Part shown: piece after piece, positions 1 through 8,135 of the stretch
How the letters are laid out: every line of letters begins with the position of its first letter
Position numbering within the stretch: the first letter of the stretch is position 1
Assembly: GCA_036397475.1 (NCBI GenBank)
Contig: DASWIV010000105.1
Coordinates: 1 to 20,744 of the forward strand
Origin: DASWIV01 sp036397475
Lineage (GTDB): Bacteria; JAJVIF01; JAPKYR01
Direction of reading: 5' to 3'
DNA: 20,744 nucleotides
Notes under the pieces: generated by a model
What the model was told of the DNA's origin: nothing
The model's input: the letters and a program-made list of their open reading frames with translations, nothing else
Databases searched by the model: none
Translations under genes and position numbers: made by a program

Positions 1-1164
1 ATAGACCCAAATCCACCTCTCGAAGTTTACGGATTTTTGATAATATTTCTCAGTGGACATGGCTTTAAATTCCTGATGACCGAGTTTCCAGTTAAGCCAG
101 ATTCGAAGAACATTTTAATTTTGCTGCCAGTTATTTTGCTTTTAATCGCAACATCTCTTGTAACAGTAATAGCCCATGAAGATCTTCCTAACTTATTAAA
201 TAAATATTATTCAATCATTGTTGTGTACCTCAATTTTGTCATGGGTGTTGTTGGAATAATTTCGGTCTTTGCTTGGTTTCAAATCGAAAAGAAAAAAATT
301 ACCAAGATTCCAAAAGTATTTGCATGGTTTCCTTTAATAATAATTTTATTTTTTATAATGTGGAATGCTCAACATGTGAGGTTGGATCTTATACTTAAAT
401 CAAATCGAGAACCATACTTAATTACTAATGATATTTCGCAAATAGTCGACTTAACTGACTCAAGCCAGCCATCCTGGGGACGCATTATCCGCTACACTCC
501 CGAACCCTTTAACGTAATGTCAGTCGAAAATCAGCCCTACCTCTTCTATCCCAATCTCGGCACATATTTCGAAATTCCCGACTCTTTCGGCTACCACAAC
601 CTGGCACCAGCACTGCGATTCAATCAGCCACGAGATATCCAGCGCGACGCTGTGATTGAAAACCGCGGTATTGTCTCATTTACCGGCAACATCGATTTTA
701 AATCATTGCGTACACGCCTTCCCGGAGCGAGATATATCCTCACAGACACAACACTCGATGATTTACCGCTCGTCCTGGAAAGCGACGCGTTCAACGTCTA
801 TGAAATCCCCGACGCTCTCCCACGAGCGTTTAACACAAGCGATTCAGGCAATCTCGCGGAAATTTCCGATGCTGAAATAGTTCTCGACGATCCTGGCCAC
901 GCGATAATCCGCAGCAATTCAAATAATGGCAAGGTCCTGTTTTTCAATGAAGGCTACGCGAACGGCTGGACAGCTGAGGTCGGACGCGGCGAAGTCCCGA
1001 TAACCGAATCACATGGAATAATGATGGTGGGACTCGGCGAGGGAGAGGGTGTAGTCGAATTCAAGTACCGTATGCCGGGACTCGCGGAAGGCATTTTGAT
1101 TGCCACACTTTCATTCTTACTTACTGCAATATTCGGAATCGCAGCTATTGTAATCAGAAAATAA
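1..1164 (+). CDS. YfhO-like membrane protein, 5' end cut by window
   Basis: The reading frame is open from base 1, so the true start lies upstream; the first start-like codon inside the window (TTG at 37) is not needed. Hydrophobic segments lie at about nt 112-175, 211-285, 319-365 and a last one at about 1090-1155, followed by a short basic tail. Between them is a soluble part with phrases typical of the C-terminal region of YfhO-type proteins: RIIRYTPEPF, a GYHNLAPALRF segment, NEGYANGWTAEV, and an EFKYRMPGL stretch just before the final membrane segment. YfhO proteins are multi-spanning, GT-C-like proteins involved in glycosylation of cell-envelope polymers; that role is inferred from family resemblance. 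Oddity: the first ~420 bases are far more AT-rich than the rest of the gene. Stop TAA at 1162-1164. Confidence 0.7.
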   Translation: MDPNPPLEVYGFLIIFLSGHGFKFLMTEFPVKPDSKNILILLPVILLLIATSLVTVIAHEDLPNLLNKYYSIIVVYLNFVMGVVGIISVFAWFQIEKKKITKIPKVFAWFPLIIILFFIMWNAQHVRLDLILKSNREPYLITNDISQIVDLTDSSQPSWGRIIRYTPEPFNVMSVENQPYLFYPNLGTYFEIPDSFGYHNLAPALRFNQPRDIQRDAVIENRGIVSFTGNIDFKSLRTRLPGARYILTDTTLDDLPLVLESDAFNVYEIPDALPRAFNTSDSGNLAEISDAEIVLDDPGHAIIRSNSNNGKVLFFNEGYANGWTAEVGRGEVPITESHGIMMVGLGEGEGVVEFKYRMPGLAEGILIATLSFLLTAIFGIAAIVIRK

Positions 1165-1286
1165 ACCCGGAACCCGAAACTGGTGATTAAATGAGGTATG
1201 GAAATCCCGCGCCCCGGCGTTCAGGATTTTCATCTTGCTTGTACATTATGCCACAGCGACGGATTCCTATCACGAATTCAGGAATC

Positions 1287-1295
1287 TGTTATAAT
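1287..1295 (+). promoter_or_regulatory. Extended -10 promoter of aroA
   Basis: TGTTATAAT fits the extended -10 pattern TGnTATAAT exactly. It ends 13 bases before the ATG at 1309, which would give a leader of only about six bases. No convincing -35 box is seen at 17 bases upstream. This site argues against the longer reading frame that begins at 1198. Confidence 0.55.
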
Positions 1296-1308
1296 CCCAA
1301 ATCTGCAA

Positions 1309-2628
1309 ATGTCTGAGTCCATGAAAATTAAGCCGGCCGCGAGAGCGCGTGGACTGGTTGTCATCCCGGGTGACAAATCCATTTCACACAGGGCGCTGAT
1401 CCTGGCGTCGCTGACGTCGGGGGTCTGCACAATTGAAAACCTGTCGTCGTGCGAAGATATCCAGTCGACAATTGGAGCACTGAGGTCGATAGGTGTAAAT
1501 ATTCAGCACGAGCATAAGCACAACACGGTAAAGGTGCATGGGACGGGCGGAAATTTCACGGCTCCTGAAGGCCAGATCGATTGTGGAAATTCCGGAACGA
1601 CAATGCGCCTGATGATGGGACTTCTGGCGTCGCAGGATTTCGAATCTACATTGATCGGGGATGAGTCGTTATCGGGAAGGCCGATGAAGGCGGTGGCTGA
1701 CCCGCTTATCCAGATGGGTGCCGGAATCTCGCTTGCCAATGATAATTACGCTCCGGTAAAGGTACATGGCGGCACGCTTCACGGTATTTCATACAGTGCA
1801 ACCGTCGTAAGTGCCCAGATGAAATCGGCGGTTATTCTCGCGGGACTTATGGCGTCCGGATCGACGATATACCACGAGACACTTCCTACCCGGGATCACA
1901 CGGAAAGAATGTTATCGCGTCTTTATGGAAGCGACCTTATAACAAGCGATAAATTATCGGGAAAGGTGCAGGTTAACGGTGGACGGCGGATACTGAATCC
2001 GTTTGATATCGTAATACCGGGGGACGCATCGTCGGCGGCATTCCCGATCGCTCTCGGTTCGCTCCTGCCGGAATCGTCGGTCACCGTTCCTTTCACTGGA
2101 TTGAATCCCGGGCGTATCGCTTTTTACAGGCACCTGCAGGCGATGGGTGGTGTGGTGGTTCTTACGCCGGATGCATCCGCGACGAGCGCTACTGCAGGGG
2201 AGCCTGTAGGGGATATAAGCGTCCAGAGCGCTAAGTTGAGAAATGTCCCGATCGATCCGGAGCGGATCCCTGCCCTGATCGACGAAATTCCCCTGATTTC
2301 AATAATTGCCTGCGTGTCGGATAACGACTGGGAGATAACCGGTGCCAGAAGGCTTCGTGAAAAGGAAACAGACCGCATAAGGACCACGGCAATCATGCTT
2401 CGCGCGCTGGGTATCGAAGTTGAAGAGCTTGATGACGGATTACGCGGTCCGGGAAATCAGATTCTTGCGGGAGGAGAGATCCTGACGGCGAAGGATCATC
2501 GTATTGCGATGAGCGCTGCGGTGGGAGCGTGGAGGTCAAAGAATGAATCGGTAATTCACGACACCGATTCGGTAAAGATAAGTTATCCGGGATTTTTTCT
2601 ATCGATGGATAAAATTCTTGAATATTAA
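1309..2628 (+). CDS. aroA: 3-phosphoshikimate 1-carboxyvinyltransferase (EPSP synthase)
   Basis: Sixth step of the shikimate pathway: joins phosphoenolpyruvate to shikimate-3-phosphate in the cytoplasm, leading to chorismate and aromatic amino acids. From the ATG at 1309 the protein has 439 residues, the usual family length. Family motifs in order: PGDKSISHRAL near the N terminus, GNSGTTMRLMMG, PTRDHTERML, GDASSAAFPIA, EKETDRIR and KDHRIAMS near the C terminus. Start choice: the frame is open from an ATG at 1198, but the 37 extra residues do not look like the family and would cross the -10 box at 1290-1295; 1309 (or 1321, MKIKPAARARG) is preferred. No good SD is visible, consistent with a near-leaderless message. 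The next gene on the same strand starts 155 bases later. Function is certain from motifs; only the exact start is open. Confidence 0.96.
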   Translation: MSESMKIKPAARARGLVVIPGDKSISHRALILASLTSGVCTIENLSSCEDIQSTIGALRSIGVNIQHEHKHNTVKVHGTGGNFTAPEGQIDCGNSGTTMRLMMGLLASQDFESTLIGDESLSGRPMKAVADPLIQMGAGISLANDNYAPVKVHGGTLHGISYSATVVSAQMKSAVILAGLMASGSTIYHETLPTRDHTERMLSRLYGSDLITSDKLSGKVQVNGGRRILNPFDIVIPGDASSAAFPIALGSLLPESSVTVPFTGLNPGRIAFYRHLQAMGGVVVLTPDASATSATAGEPVGDISVQSAKLRNVPIDPERIPALIDEIPLISIIACVSDNDWEITGARRLREKETDRIRTTAIMLRALGIEVEELDDGLRGPGNQILAGGEILTAKDHRIAMSAAVGAWRSKNESVIHDTDSVKISYPGFFLSMDKILEY

Positions 2629-2659
2629 ATCGTCACTGATTTTATTTTTCCACGGAAAA

Positions 2660-2672
2660 CAGTGTATCACTG
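2660..2672. repeat. Short inverted repeat CAGTG-TAT-CACTG
   Basis: A perfect 5-3-5 inverted repeat lies between aroA and the amidohydrolase, flanked on both sides by GGAAAA (2654-2659 and 2672-2677). Another CACTG copy sits at 2634-2638. There is no T-run after it, so it is not a standard terminator. It could be an operator; it is short enough to be chance. Confidence 0.3.
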
Positions 2673-2783
2673 GAAAATGACCTCCAAAACAATTAATGTT
2701 ATAGAGTTGAGCCGACTGGTTGTGGAATCAGATTACACCTGCATTTGTTGATGAGAAAGGAACCGCCACCGGTAACCTCTAAA

Positions 2784-3620
2784 ATGCGTGTCGCATACGT
2801 ACAGACCTCCCCTCGTCTGGGCATGACCCGTGTTAACCTCGAAGAGGCGCACTCGCTGATAGAAAAAGTGAGTGACGCTGACCTGGTCGTGCTTCCGGAA
2901 CTTTTTCATTCCGGATACGCGGTCAGGGATAAAGCGGAGGCTGAATCCCTGGCGATTTCGGATGATGCGGGCAGCGAGACCCTGTCGATGTGCCTGGACG
3001 CGTGCCGGAAATTCAGGATGGAACTTGTCGCTGGAATACTGGAGCGGTCCGGAAAAATTCTGTACAACTCGGCATGGCACATAAATTCAAATGGCGTCGC
3101 CGGGGTATACAGGAAAAATCATCTGTTCAACCTGGAGAAAAATATTTTCGAGCCTGGAAATGATATTTCTCCGATCACCAATGCCGGGAAGGCGAGGATC
3201 GGAATGCAGGTCTGCTTCGACTGGGCGTTTCCGGAAATGTGGGGCAGGCTCGCATGGGGCGATAATGGCAGGAACGGGGTGCATATAATCGCGCACCCGT
3301 CGAACCTTGTCCTGCCGGACGCATGTCCGCTCGCCGTCCGGACCAGGGCGCTCGAGAACAGGATATTCATCATTACCGCCGGACGTGTGGGTGTTGATCC
3401 GGGCCCGGATGGTGAGATCGAGTTCAGGGCGGGAAGCAGAATTATTGCCCCGGACGGGTCGGTACTTGCTGCCGGACACGAATGCAATCCTGAATGTGAT
3501 ATGGTTACCATAGATCATGAATGGGCTGAGGATAAATTCGCTACGCCGAGGAATCATGTGTTGAATGAGAGGTTCATGGCCGAAGTCGAAAATGTGGAAA
3601 GGGAAAATATTCTACAATGA
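2784..3620 (+). CDS. Carbon-nitrogen hydrolase (nitrilase superfamily)
   Basis: Predicted amidase-type enzyme of the nitrilase superfamily, which cleaves non-peptide C-N bonds in small amides. Counting from the ATG at 2784, the Glu-Lys-Cys triad is readable: E39 in LPELFHSGY, K111 in YRKNHLF and C144 in QVCFDWAFPE, plus the second conserved Glu (E118) before FEPG. Length of 278 residues fits single-domain members. The frame is open further upstream (TTG 2745, ATG 2751), but conservation begins at MRVAYVQTSP, so 2784 is chosen; SD support is poor for either. The substrate cannot be told; the branch resembles omega-amidase or N-carbamoyl-type relatives. Its stop codon overlaps the next start (ATGA at 3617-3620), so the two proteins are probably made in a coupled way. 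Confidence 0.88.
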   Translation: MRVAYVQTSPRLGMTRVNLEEAHSLIEKVSDADLVVLPELFHSGYAVRDKAEAESLAISDDAGSETLSMCLDACRKFRMELVAGILERSGKILYNSAWHINSNGVAGVYRKNHLFNLEKNIFEPGNDISPITNAGKARIGMQVCFDWAFPEMWGRLAWGDNGRNGVHIIAHPSNLVLPDACPLAVRTRALENRIFIITAGRVGVDPGPDGEIEFRAGSRIIAPDGSVLAAGHECNPECDMVTIDHEWAEDKFATPRNHVLNERFMAEVENVERENILQ

Positions 3621-6388
3621 CACTTACCGGGGATAAGAATACTTTGAGCGAAGAAAAAGCAGAATTAATCCGTCCCGATTTCCGCAACTATGTCGCGATC
3701 GATATCGAGACTACAGGATTAGAGCCCGACCAGAGTTCGATAATAGAACTCGGGGCTGCGAGGTATGTGGATGGCGTAGAGGTCAGCGAATACCACACCC
3801 TGGTAAAGCTGGATGGGATACTTCCGGAAAGAAACCGTAGATTGACCGGAATTCAGCCTGAACAGCTTGAGACCGGAAAAGACCTCGCCCTGGCGCTTGG
3901 AGAATTAAAGGAATTTACCTCGGACAGCCTGATTATCTGCCACAACTCGAAATTCGATCTTGGATTTCTCGGATATCACATGGAGCAATGCGGCATTGAG
4001 CCGATGATGAATCCTGACCTGTGCACGCTGCACCTTGCCGCCATGGTTCATCCTGAACAGGAAACCCTCCAGTTATCCGTATTGACCGAAGAGTGGGGGA
4101 TAAAGTCGGATGAGACCCATCGTGCGCTCCAGGATGCGCGCAGCGCAGGATTGCTGGCATGGGAATTGTTCGGAGAGATAAAAAAATGGAAAAAGGAATT
4201 TGTTGCTCACCTCGCAACATACCGTGGAAAGAGCGATGACGCGATATTCGACCTGCTGGAAAACATCAGCGGGGAGAAAGAAAAAAGTTACGGCGATTAC
4301 AGGCTGGATCTGAATATATTCGCTCCTTTGAAAGAACCGGGAGGAGAAAATGTCTATCAGGCGTTTCCCGGGTCTGAGCGCGATGATGTCGAGATCGTCC
4401 GCGACGAGATCCTGCAGTCCGAAGTTTCTGAAGCATTCGCCCGCGGGGGAATAACATTAATTGAAGATATACGGCCGGGATCTATCGGGGCAACCGGAAA
4501 TCTGTCGCCTGAAGACATGGACGTTGAGAAACTATTTATCGGATTTCCGGGTGACGAAGACATCCAGAAAAAAATCATTAAGAATGATCGTGGAACGGAC
4601 GGTGGTGGAGACGGGGCGTTCTATTTCGGGAAGCGCAGTGAATACATCTGCATGCGACGGGCGTTCGATGAAGATGGCAAGCCGCGTGGATGGATAGAGC
4701 TGAGCCCGTTCGAACGGACCGTACTTGTCAGGTGGCTCGCTGGTACAAAAACAGGCCGTCCCGACAGGATCAACTGGTGGTTGCTGAACAATTTTTCCGG
4801 CCTGAAAGGAACATTCAATTCGATCAGCGCGGCCGGCCTTGAATGTGTAGGCCCGGCGACGCCGCATACCGGAACATGTTTTGTACAGATCGCCAGCAAC
4901 AGGGCTCAGAAAGCGAGCAAAATCGTTGTCGATCTCAGGCATCTTTTTGCCGCGACAGATGGAGATTTCGGGGCGGAAAGGACAGCCGGAAAATTCAGGC
5001 ACTGCGTAATTGAAGGAGGAGGAAAATTATCCGAATCCGCAAGAGACGCATGTACAAGGGTCATTGAACTTGATCCGCTGGAACGCCGTGTTTCCTTGGT
5101 TTTAAGTAACTATAAAGGCATCGATGAAAAATATGTCGAATCTCTTAAATCCGTGGAATCGTGCCTCAAAGATCTGATCATTTCGGCGCGCGATCTGCTT
5201 CATTCCCAACGTGAAATAAGCAATTATTCAGATTCAGGCACCATCATGCTGGAGAATGATTCGTGGGATTACGACGATTTCCTTTCACTGGGCAAAGCTC
5301 TCGATAATAGCTTTGAAGTTCTGAACTCAGCCGGTTTAACTCTCCGCGACACGATCGATCTCGATCCGGACTTCCGCTCCCTTGGAAATATACTGCTTAA
5401 CGCCGCGGGAATTTTCAGGGATTTCCGAAACATTCCCGAGAACTGGCACGCCTGCCTGCAGGGAATGCCGCTCAGAAATCCGAAGCGAGTGTCGCTCAAG
5501 CTTATCCCTCTCGATGTCGGACATGCTTTCGACAAATTGAGACAGGAAGCGTCTGGCGGAATTGTGATTACCGGACGGTACCTGCGCTACTCGGATAATT
5601 TCGATTATCTGAAGAGGCAATTAAGGATCGAGCAGGGAACCGATATTCAGGAAAAAGTAATGCAGGTGCCGGAGTCAATAATTCCCCCACTGTTTATTCC
5701 TGATGACATTACGCCGCCGTCGGCAAGAACGAATAAAAAATATCAATGGCAGAAATATATCGAGCGGACGGCGAACCTTCTGCGCACACTCGCTGAAAGC
5801 CTCGAAGGACACACGGTCGGCGCGTTCAGCGCCCATCACGACATGAAACAGGTCCGTGAAGCGCTTGGGCACAATCCGCCGAACGGGTCGATCGTACTCG
5901 CGCAGTATAACGATGGCACCCGCAGCGCTCTTGTAAGGGAATACAATGAGAATCCGGCGACCCTGCTTCTTGGAGGGCGCCATTTTCTTGACGGAATAGA
6001 TTTGTCACCTGCGGGATTCACCGTGCTGGTTGTGGTGAAACTTCCATTTTCTTCCCCCGACGCTCCTGTAAACAGGATGGTAATGCAGGCGGCGGAACGC
6101 GATGGGCTGGATGGCATCAGGACACACCTGGTCCCGATGGCTGTCGAAATGACAAACAGGTGGATCGATTGCCTGATTCCCGGCGCGTCGAATTATTCTC
6201 CAGACAGGAAGTATCCATATGGCGCTGTGATAATTCTCGATCCGCGTCCGACTTACCAGGACTGGGGCGATGAATTGATCGGGGCACTGGTGGCGAAACC
6301 GGTCGTGCAGGTTCCGTTCAGGGATATGCTGTCTCAATTGAAAGAATTAAAGAAAAGGTGGACAGAACAGGTTCGGAGCAATTCCTAA
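3617..6388 (+). CDS. DnaQ-like exonuclease fused to degenerate DinG-type helicase (pseudohelicase)
   Basis: 923 residues. Residues about 22-190 form a DEDDh 3'-5' exonuclease with all catalytic positions present: D29 and E31 (IDIET), D114 (SKFDLGF), H168 and D173 (HRALQD). Residues about 255-900 follow the DinG/XPD superfamily-2 layout, but the motifs are lost. After ITLIE (279-283) comes DIRPGSIGATG instead of a GxGKT Walker A; VIDEAH has become VIEGGG (464-469); TSATL has become TGRYL (652-656); GTxSFWEGVD has become GGRHFLDGID (786-795); QGxGRxIR has become RWIDCLIP (848-855). Fe-S positions are C345, C410, T415 (normally Cys) and C421. Scaffold motifs such as VVKLPFSSPDAPV and VIILDPR remain. 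The frame is unbroken, so this is not a plain pseudogene. Known precedent: S. aureus DinG, a helicase that evolved into a nuclease. Inferred role: DNA or RNA 3'-end trimming in repair, with the dead domain binding nucleic acid or a partner. Confidence 0.88.
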   Translation: MTLTGDKNTLSEEKAELIRPDFRNYVAIDIETTGLEPDQSSIIELGAARYVDGVEVSEYHTLVKLDGILPERNRRLTGIQPEQLETGKDLALALGELKEFTSDSLIICHNSKFDLGFLGYHMEQCGIEPMMNPDLCTLHLAAMVHPEQETLQLSVLTEEWGIKSDETHRALQDARSAGLLAWELFGEIKKWKKEFVAHLATYRGKSDDAIFDLLENISGEKEKSYGDYRLDLNIFAPLKEPGGENVYQAFPGSERDDVEIVRDEILQSEVSEAFARGGITLIEDIRPGSIGATGNLSPEDMDVEKLFIGFPGDEDIQKKIIKNDRGTDGGGDGAFYFGKRSEYICMRRAFDEDGKPRGWIELSPFERTVLVRWLAGTKTGRPDRINWWLLNNFSGLKGTFNSISAAGLECVGPATPHTGTCFVQIASNRAQKASKIVVDLRHLFAATDGDFGAERTAGKFRHCVIEGGGKLSESARDACTRVIELDPLERRVSLVLSNYKGIDEKYVESLKSVESCLKDLIISARDLLHSQREISNYSDSGTIMLENDSWDYDDFLSLGKALDNSFEVLNSAGLTLRDTIDLDPDFRSLGNILLNAAGIFRDFRNIPENWHACLQGMPLRNPKRVSLKLIPLDVGHAFDKLRQEASGGIVITGRYLRYSDNFDYLKRQLRIEQGTDIQEKVMQVPESIIPPLFIPDDITPPSARTNKKYQWQKYIERTANLLRTLAESLEGHTVGAFSAHHDMKQVREALGHNPPNGSIVLAQYNDGTRSALVREYNENPATLLLGGRHFLDGIDLSPAGFTVLVVVKLPFSSPDAPVNRMVMQAAERDGLDGIRTHLVPMAVEMTNRWIDCLIPGASNYSPDRKYPYGAVIILDPRPTYQDWGDELIGALVAKPVVQVPFRDMLSQLKELKKRWTEQVRSNS

Positions 6389-8091
6389 TCAGATTCCAGC
6401 ACCAGGAATACTATCAGGCTGTCATCCTGGTAAATAATTTCGTACTGCATTACATCCCTGAGAAATACAAGCGGCTCAACATCCTGTCCCGCCCATGGGG
6501 CGGCGCGTCCGGTGGCATTCGCGGGGATGGAGAATTTTTCGTCCAGCCTTGTTTTTGCGGCGAACGGCTGGTAAACGATCATATCAACTCCGAGATCCGC
6601 TGACATTTCAGGCGCCCAGTTGAATGACATGAAAAATTCGCGTGCGCCATTCGGAGGATACGATAACGCGCCGTTCACCGTCGGAATTTCATGAAGGGTC
6701 TGCTGCAGAAGAAATTCACGCCGATCGAGGTGCAGGGGAAACATCACGATCAAGTCGGGCGGCTCATCGCTGCCTGTGGCATCCATGTAAAGCGACTTCA
6801 AATTTTGTAATTCGGGATGCTGGTATTCCTTGCCTGAAATTGTGAGCGGAATTGTAAGCGTCTCGAAAATTATCAGTGCCGGCACTATCCAGAGAAATAT
6901 TTTTCTCCAGACCTGAGGTTTGTTCACCAGGATTGAACCCGCCAGCCATCCCGCGACACTCATCGCGATACACAAGGTCAGCGGACCGACAAATCGGGCA
7001 GGGATACGTATCAGGTTCAACCCCGGTATCATTGACCATAGCCTGAACGGACCGGGAATCGATGTCGGCCAGATCACAGGACCAAGGGCAAGTAAAAACA
7101 TCACCAGTCCAAGCAGGCACCAGGTACGTGTCGTCGGGGTTCTGTCTCTCCATGACAGCAGTCCGAGCAAGGCTGAGATGATTCCCAGCGATGCGACTCC
7201 TTCCGTCATATTCCCGGGAATGAGAGACTGGAATTTCGATCCGATCGCTCCAAGTACCGGATGAGTCGGGCTCGGAATCAGAAGCCATATCGGATTCAGA
7301 AAATATGCCCCCCCGATTCCGATCGTCGAACCCGTATTTGAGTCTGAAAATTCCCTCACCAGTTCAACCAGGTACGGGGTAAGTATCGCGACCGAAAGAA
7401 TCCATGGAGCCAGAGCGCGGATCCATTTTGTCTTACCTGAAAGATCACTACTCAATTTAATCTGGCCGATCAGGAAAAATCCGGAGAATACAATTCCGAT
7501 GAAAGCCACGTTATACCAGTGAACCAGGGCTGCCCCGATAATTGTCATGACGGCGAACAGGCCGTCCCGCCAGCCCCCATCCCGGGTGTATTTAACCAGG
7601 TAATAAACCCCTATCGGCAGAAATCCTGATGAAACTGTCCCAAGCTGGGACAGGTGCATTGCGTGATGGATACTGAACCCATAGATGACGCCGGCTATCA
7701 CGCTGGCAGGTCGATTTCCCGTAAAATAAAACGCGAGGATATACGCTCCCCACGCCCCGAGCACGTAATGCCCCAGCAGGATCACATTGTAAGCCGCGAA
7801 TTGCGACATGAATAAACTCAGTGCCGCCTGGAAAAAGGCGTTCAGCGGTCCGAAATCGTGGGTAAGGAGGGATGCGCCGTTTGGGGCGTACTGGTACGGC
7901 GTCCACCATCCCGACAAGCCGGGAGTTGACACGGCTTTCGCAAACCACCAGCCATTCCAGATAAACTGGAAACCGTCTCCTCCAAAGGGGATACCGTCGT
8001 TCATCCGCAGGACCAGCGGGAATGTTACCACCAGCGAAATAATGGCGAATGAAAACAATACACCAAGCTGCGACTTAGCCTGTGGGCTCAT
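6385..8091 (-). CDS. Multi-spanning membrane protein, GT-C/YfhO-like
   Basis: 568 residues with about ten or more hydrophobic segments over the first ~410 residues, then a soluble C-terminal part of ~140 residues. The first extracytoplasmic loop holds GGDGFQFIWNGWW, a D-containing loop typical of GT-C-fold glycosyltransferases and YfhO-like proteins that use lipid-linked sugars. Later features include an LGAWGAYILAFYFTG membrane hairpin, a GFSIHHAMH turn and an IRIPARFVGPL segment, all common in this type. Precise substrate unknown. Start ATG at 8089-8091 is supported by a TGATATAAT extended -10 only nine bases upstream, giving an almost leaderless message without SD. It converges on the exonuclease gene and their stop codons overlap by three bases. 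It is distantly similar in type to the first gene of the window. Confidence 0.7.
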   Translation of the reverse strand: MSPQAKSQLGVLFSFAIISLVVTFPLVLRMNDGIPFGGDGFQFIWNGWWFAKAVSTPGLSGWWTPYQYAPNGASLLTHDFGPLNAFFQAALSLFMSQFAAYNVILLGHYVLGAWGAYILAFYFTGNRPASVIAGVIYGFSIHHAMHLSQLGTVSSGFLPIGVYYLVKYTRDGGWRDGLFAVMTIIGAALVHWYNVAFIGIVFSGFFLIGQIKLSSDLSGKTKWIRALAPWILSVAILTPYLVELVREFSDSNTGSTIGIGGAYFLNPIWLLIPSPTHPVLGAIGSKFQSLIPGNMTEGVASLGIISALLGLLSWRDRTPTTRTWCLLGLVMFLLALGPVIWPTSIPGPFRLWSMIPGLNLIRIPARFVGPLTLCIAMSVAGWLAGSILVNKPQVWRKIFLWIVPALIIFETLTIPLTISGKEYQHPELQNLKSLYMDATGSDEPPDLIVMFPLHLDRREFLLQQTLHEIPTVNGALSYPPNGAREFFMSFNWAPEMSADLGVDMIVYQPFAAKTRLDEKFSIPANATGRAAPWAGQDVEPLVFLRDVMQYEIIYQDDSLIVFLVLESD

Positions 8092-8100
8092 TGACCCTGG

Positions 8101-8109
8101 ATTATATCA
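8101..8109 (-). promoter_or_regulatory. Extended -10 promoter next to start codon
   Basis: Read on the minus strand this is TGATATAAT, a perfect TGnTATAAT. Only nine bases separate it from the ATG of the membrane protein, so transcription would begin at or within two or three bases of the start codon. No SD is present between them. Confidence 0.55.
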
Positions 8110-8135
8110 GTTTTGATGAATAGAAGAAGTGGATA

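Noticed and set aside
1198..1308. N-terminal extension of aroA from the ATG at 1198
   Set aside because: The extra 37 residues are not family-like and would overlap the extended -10 box; the SD-like GAGG is only two bases from that ATG, too close to use.
2629..2680. Terminator after aroA
   Set aside because: Several short inverted repeats occur, but no GC-rich stem followed by a T-run.
3617..6388. Calling the DnaQ/DinG fusion a pseudogene
   Set aside because: The frame is unbroken for 923 codons, the exonuclease residues are intact, and conserved scaffold phrases remain; selective loss of helicase motifs fits changed function better.
6370..6400. Bidirectional terminator between the convergent genes
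   Set aside because: The stop codons overlap by three bases and no hairpin is present there.
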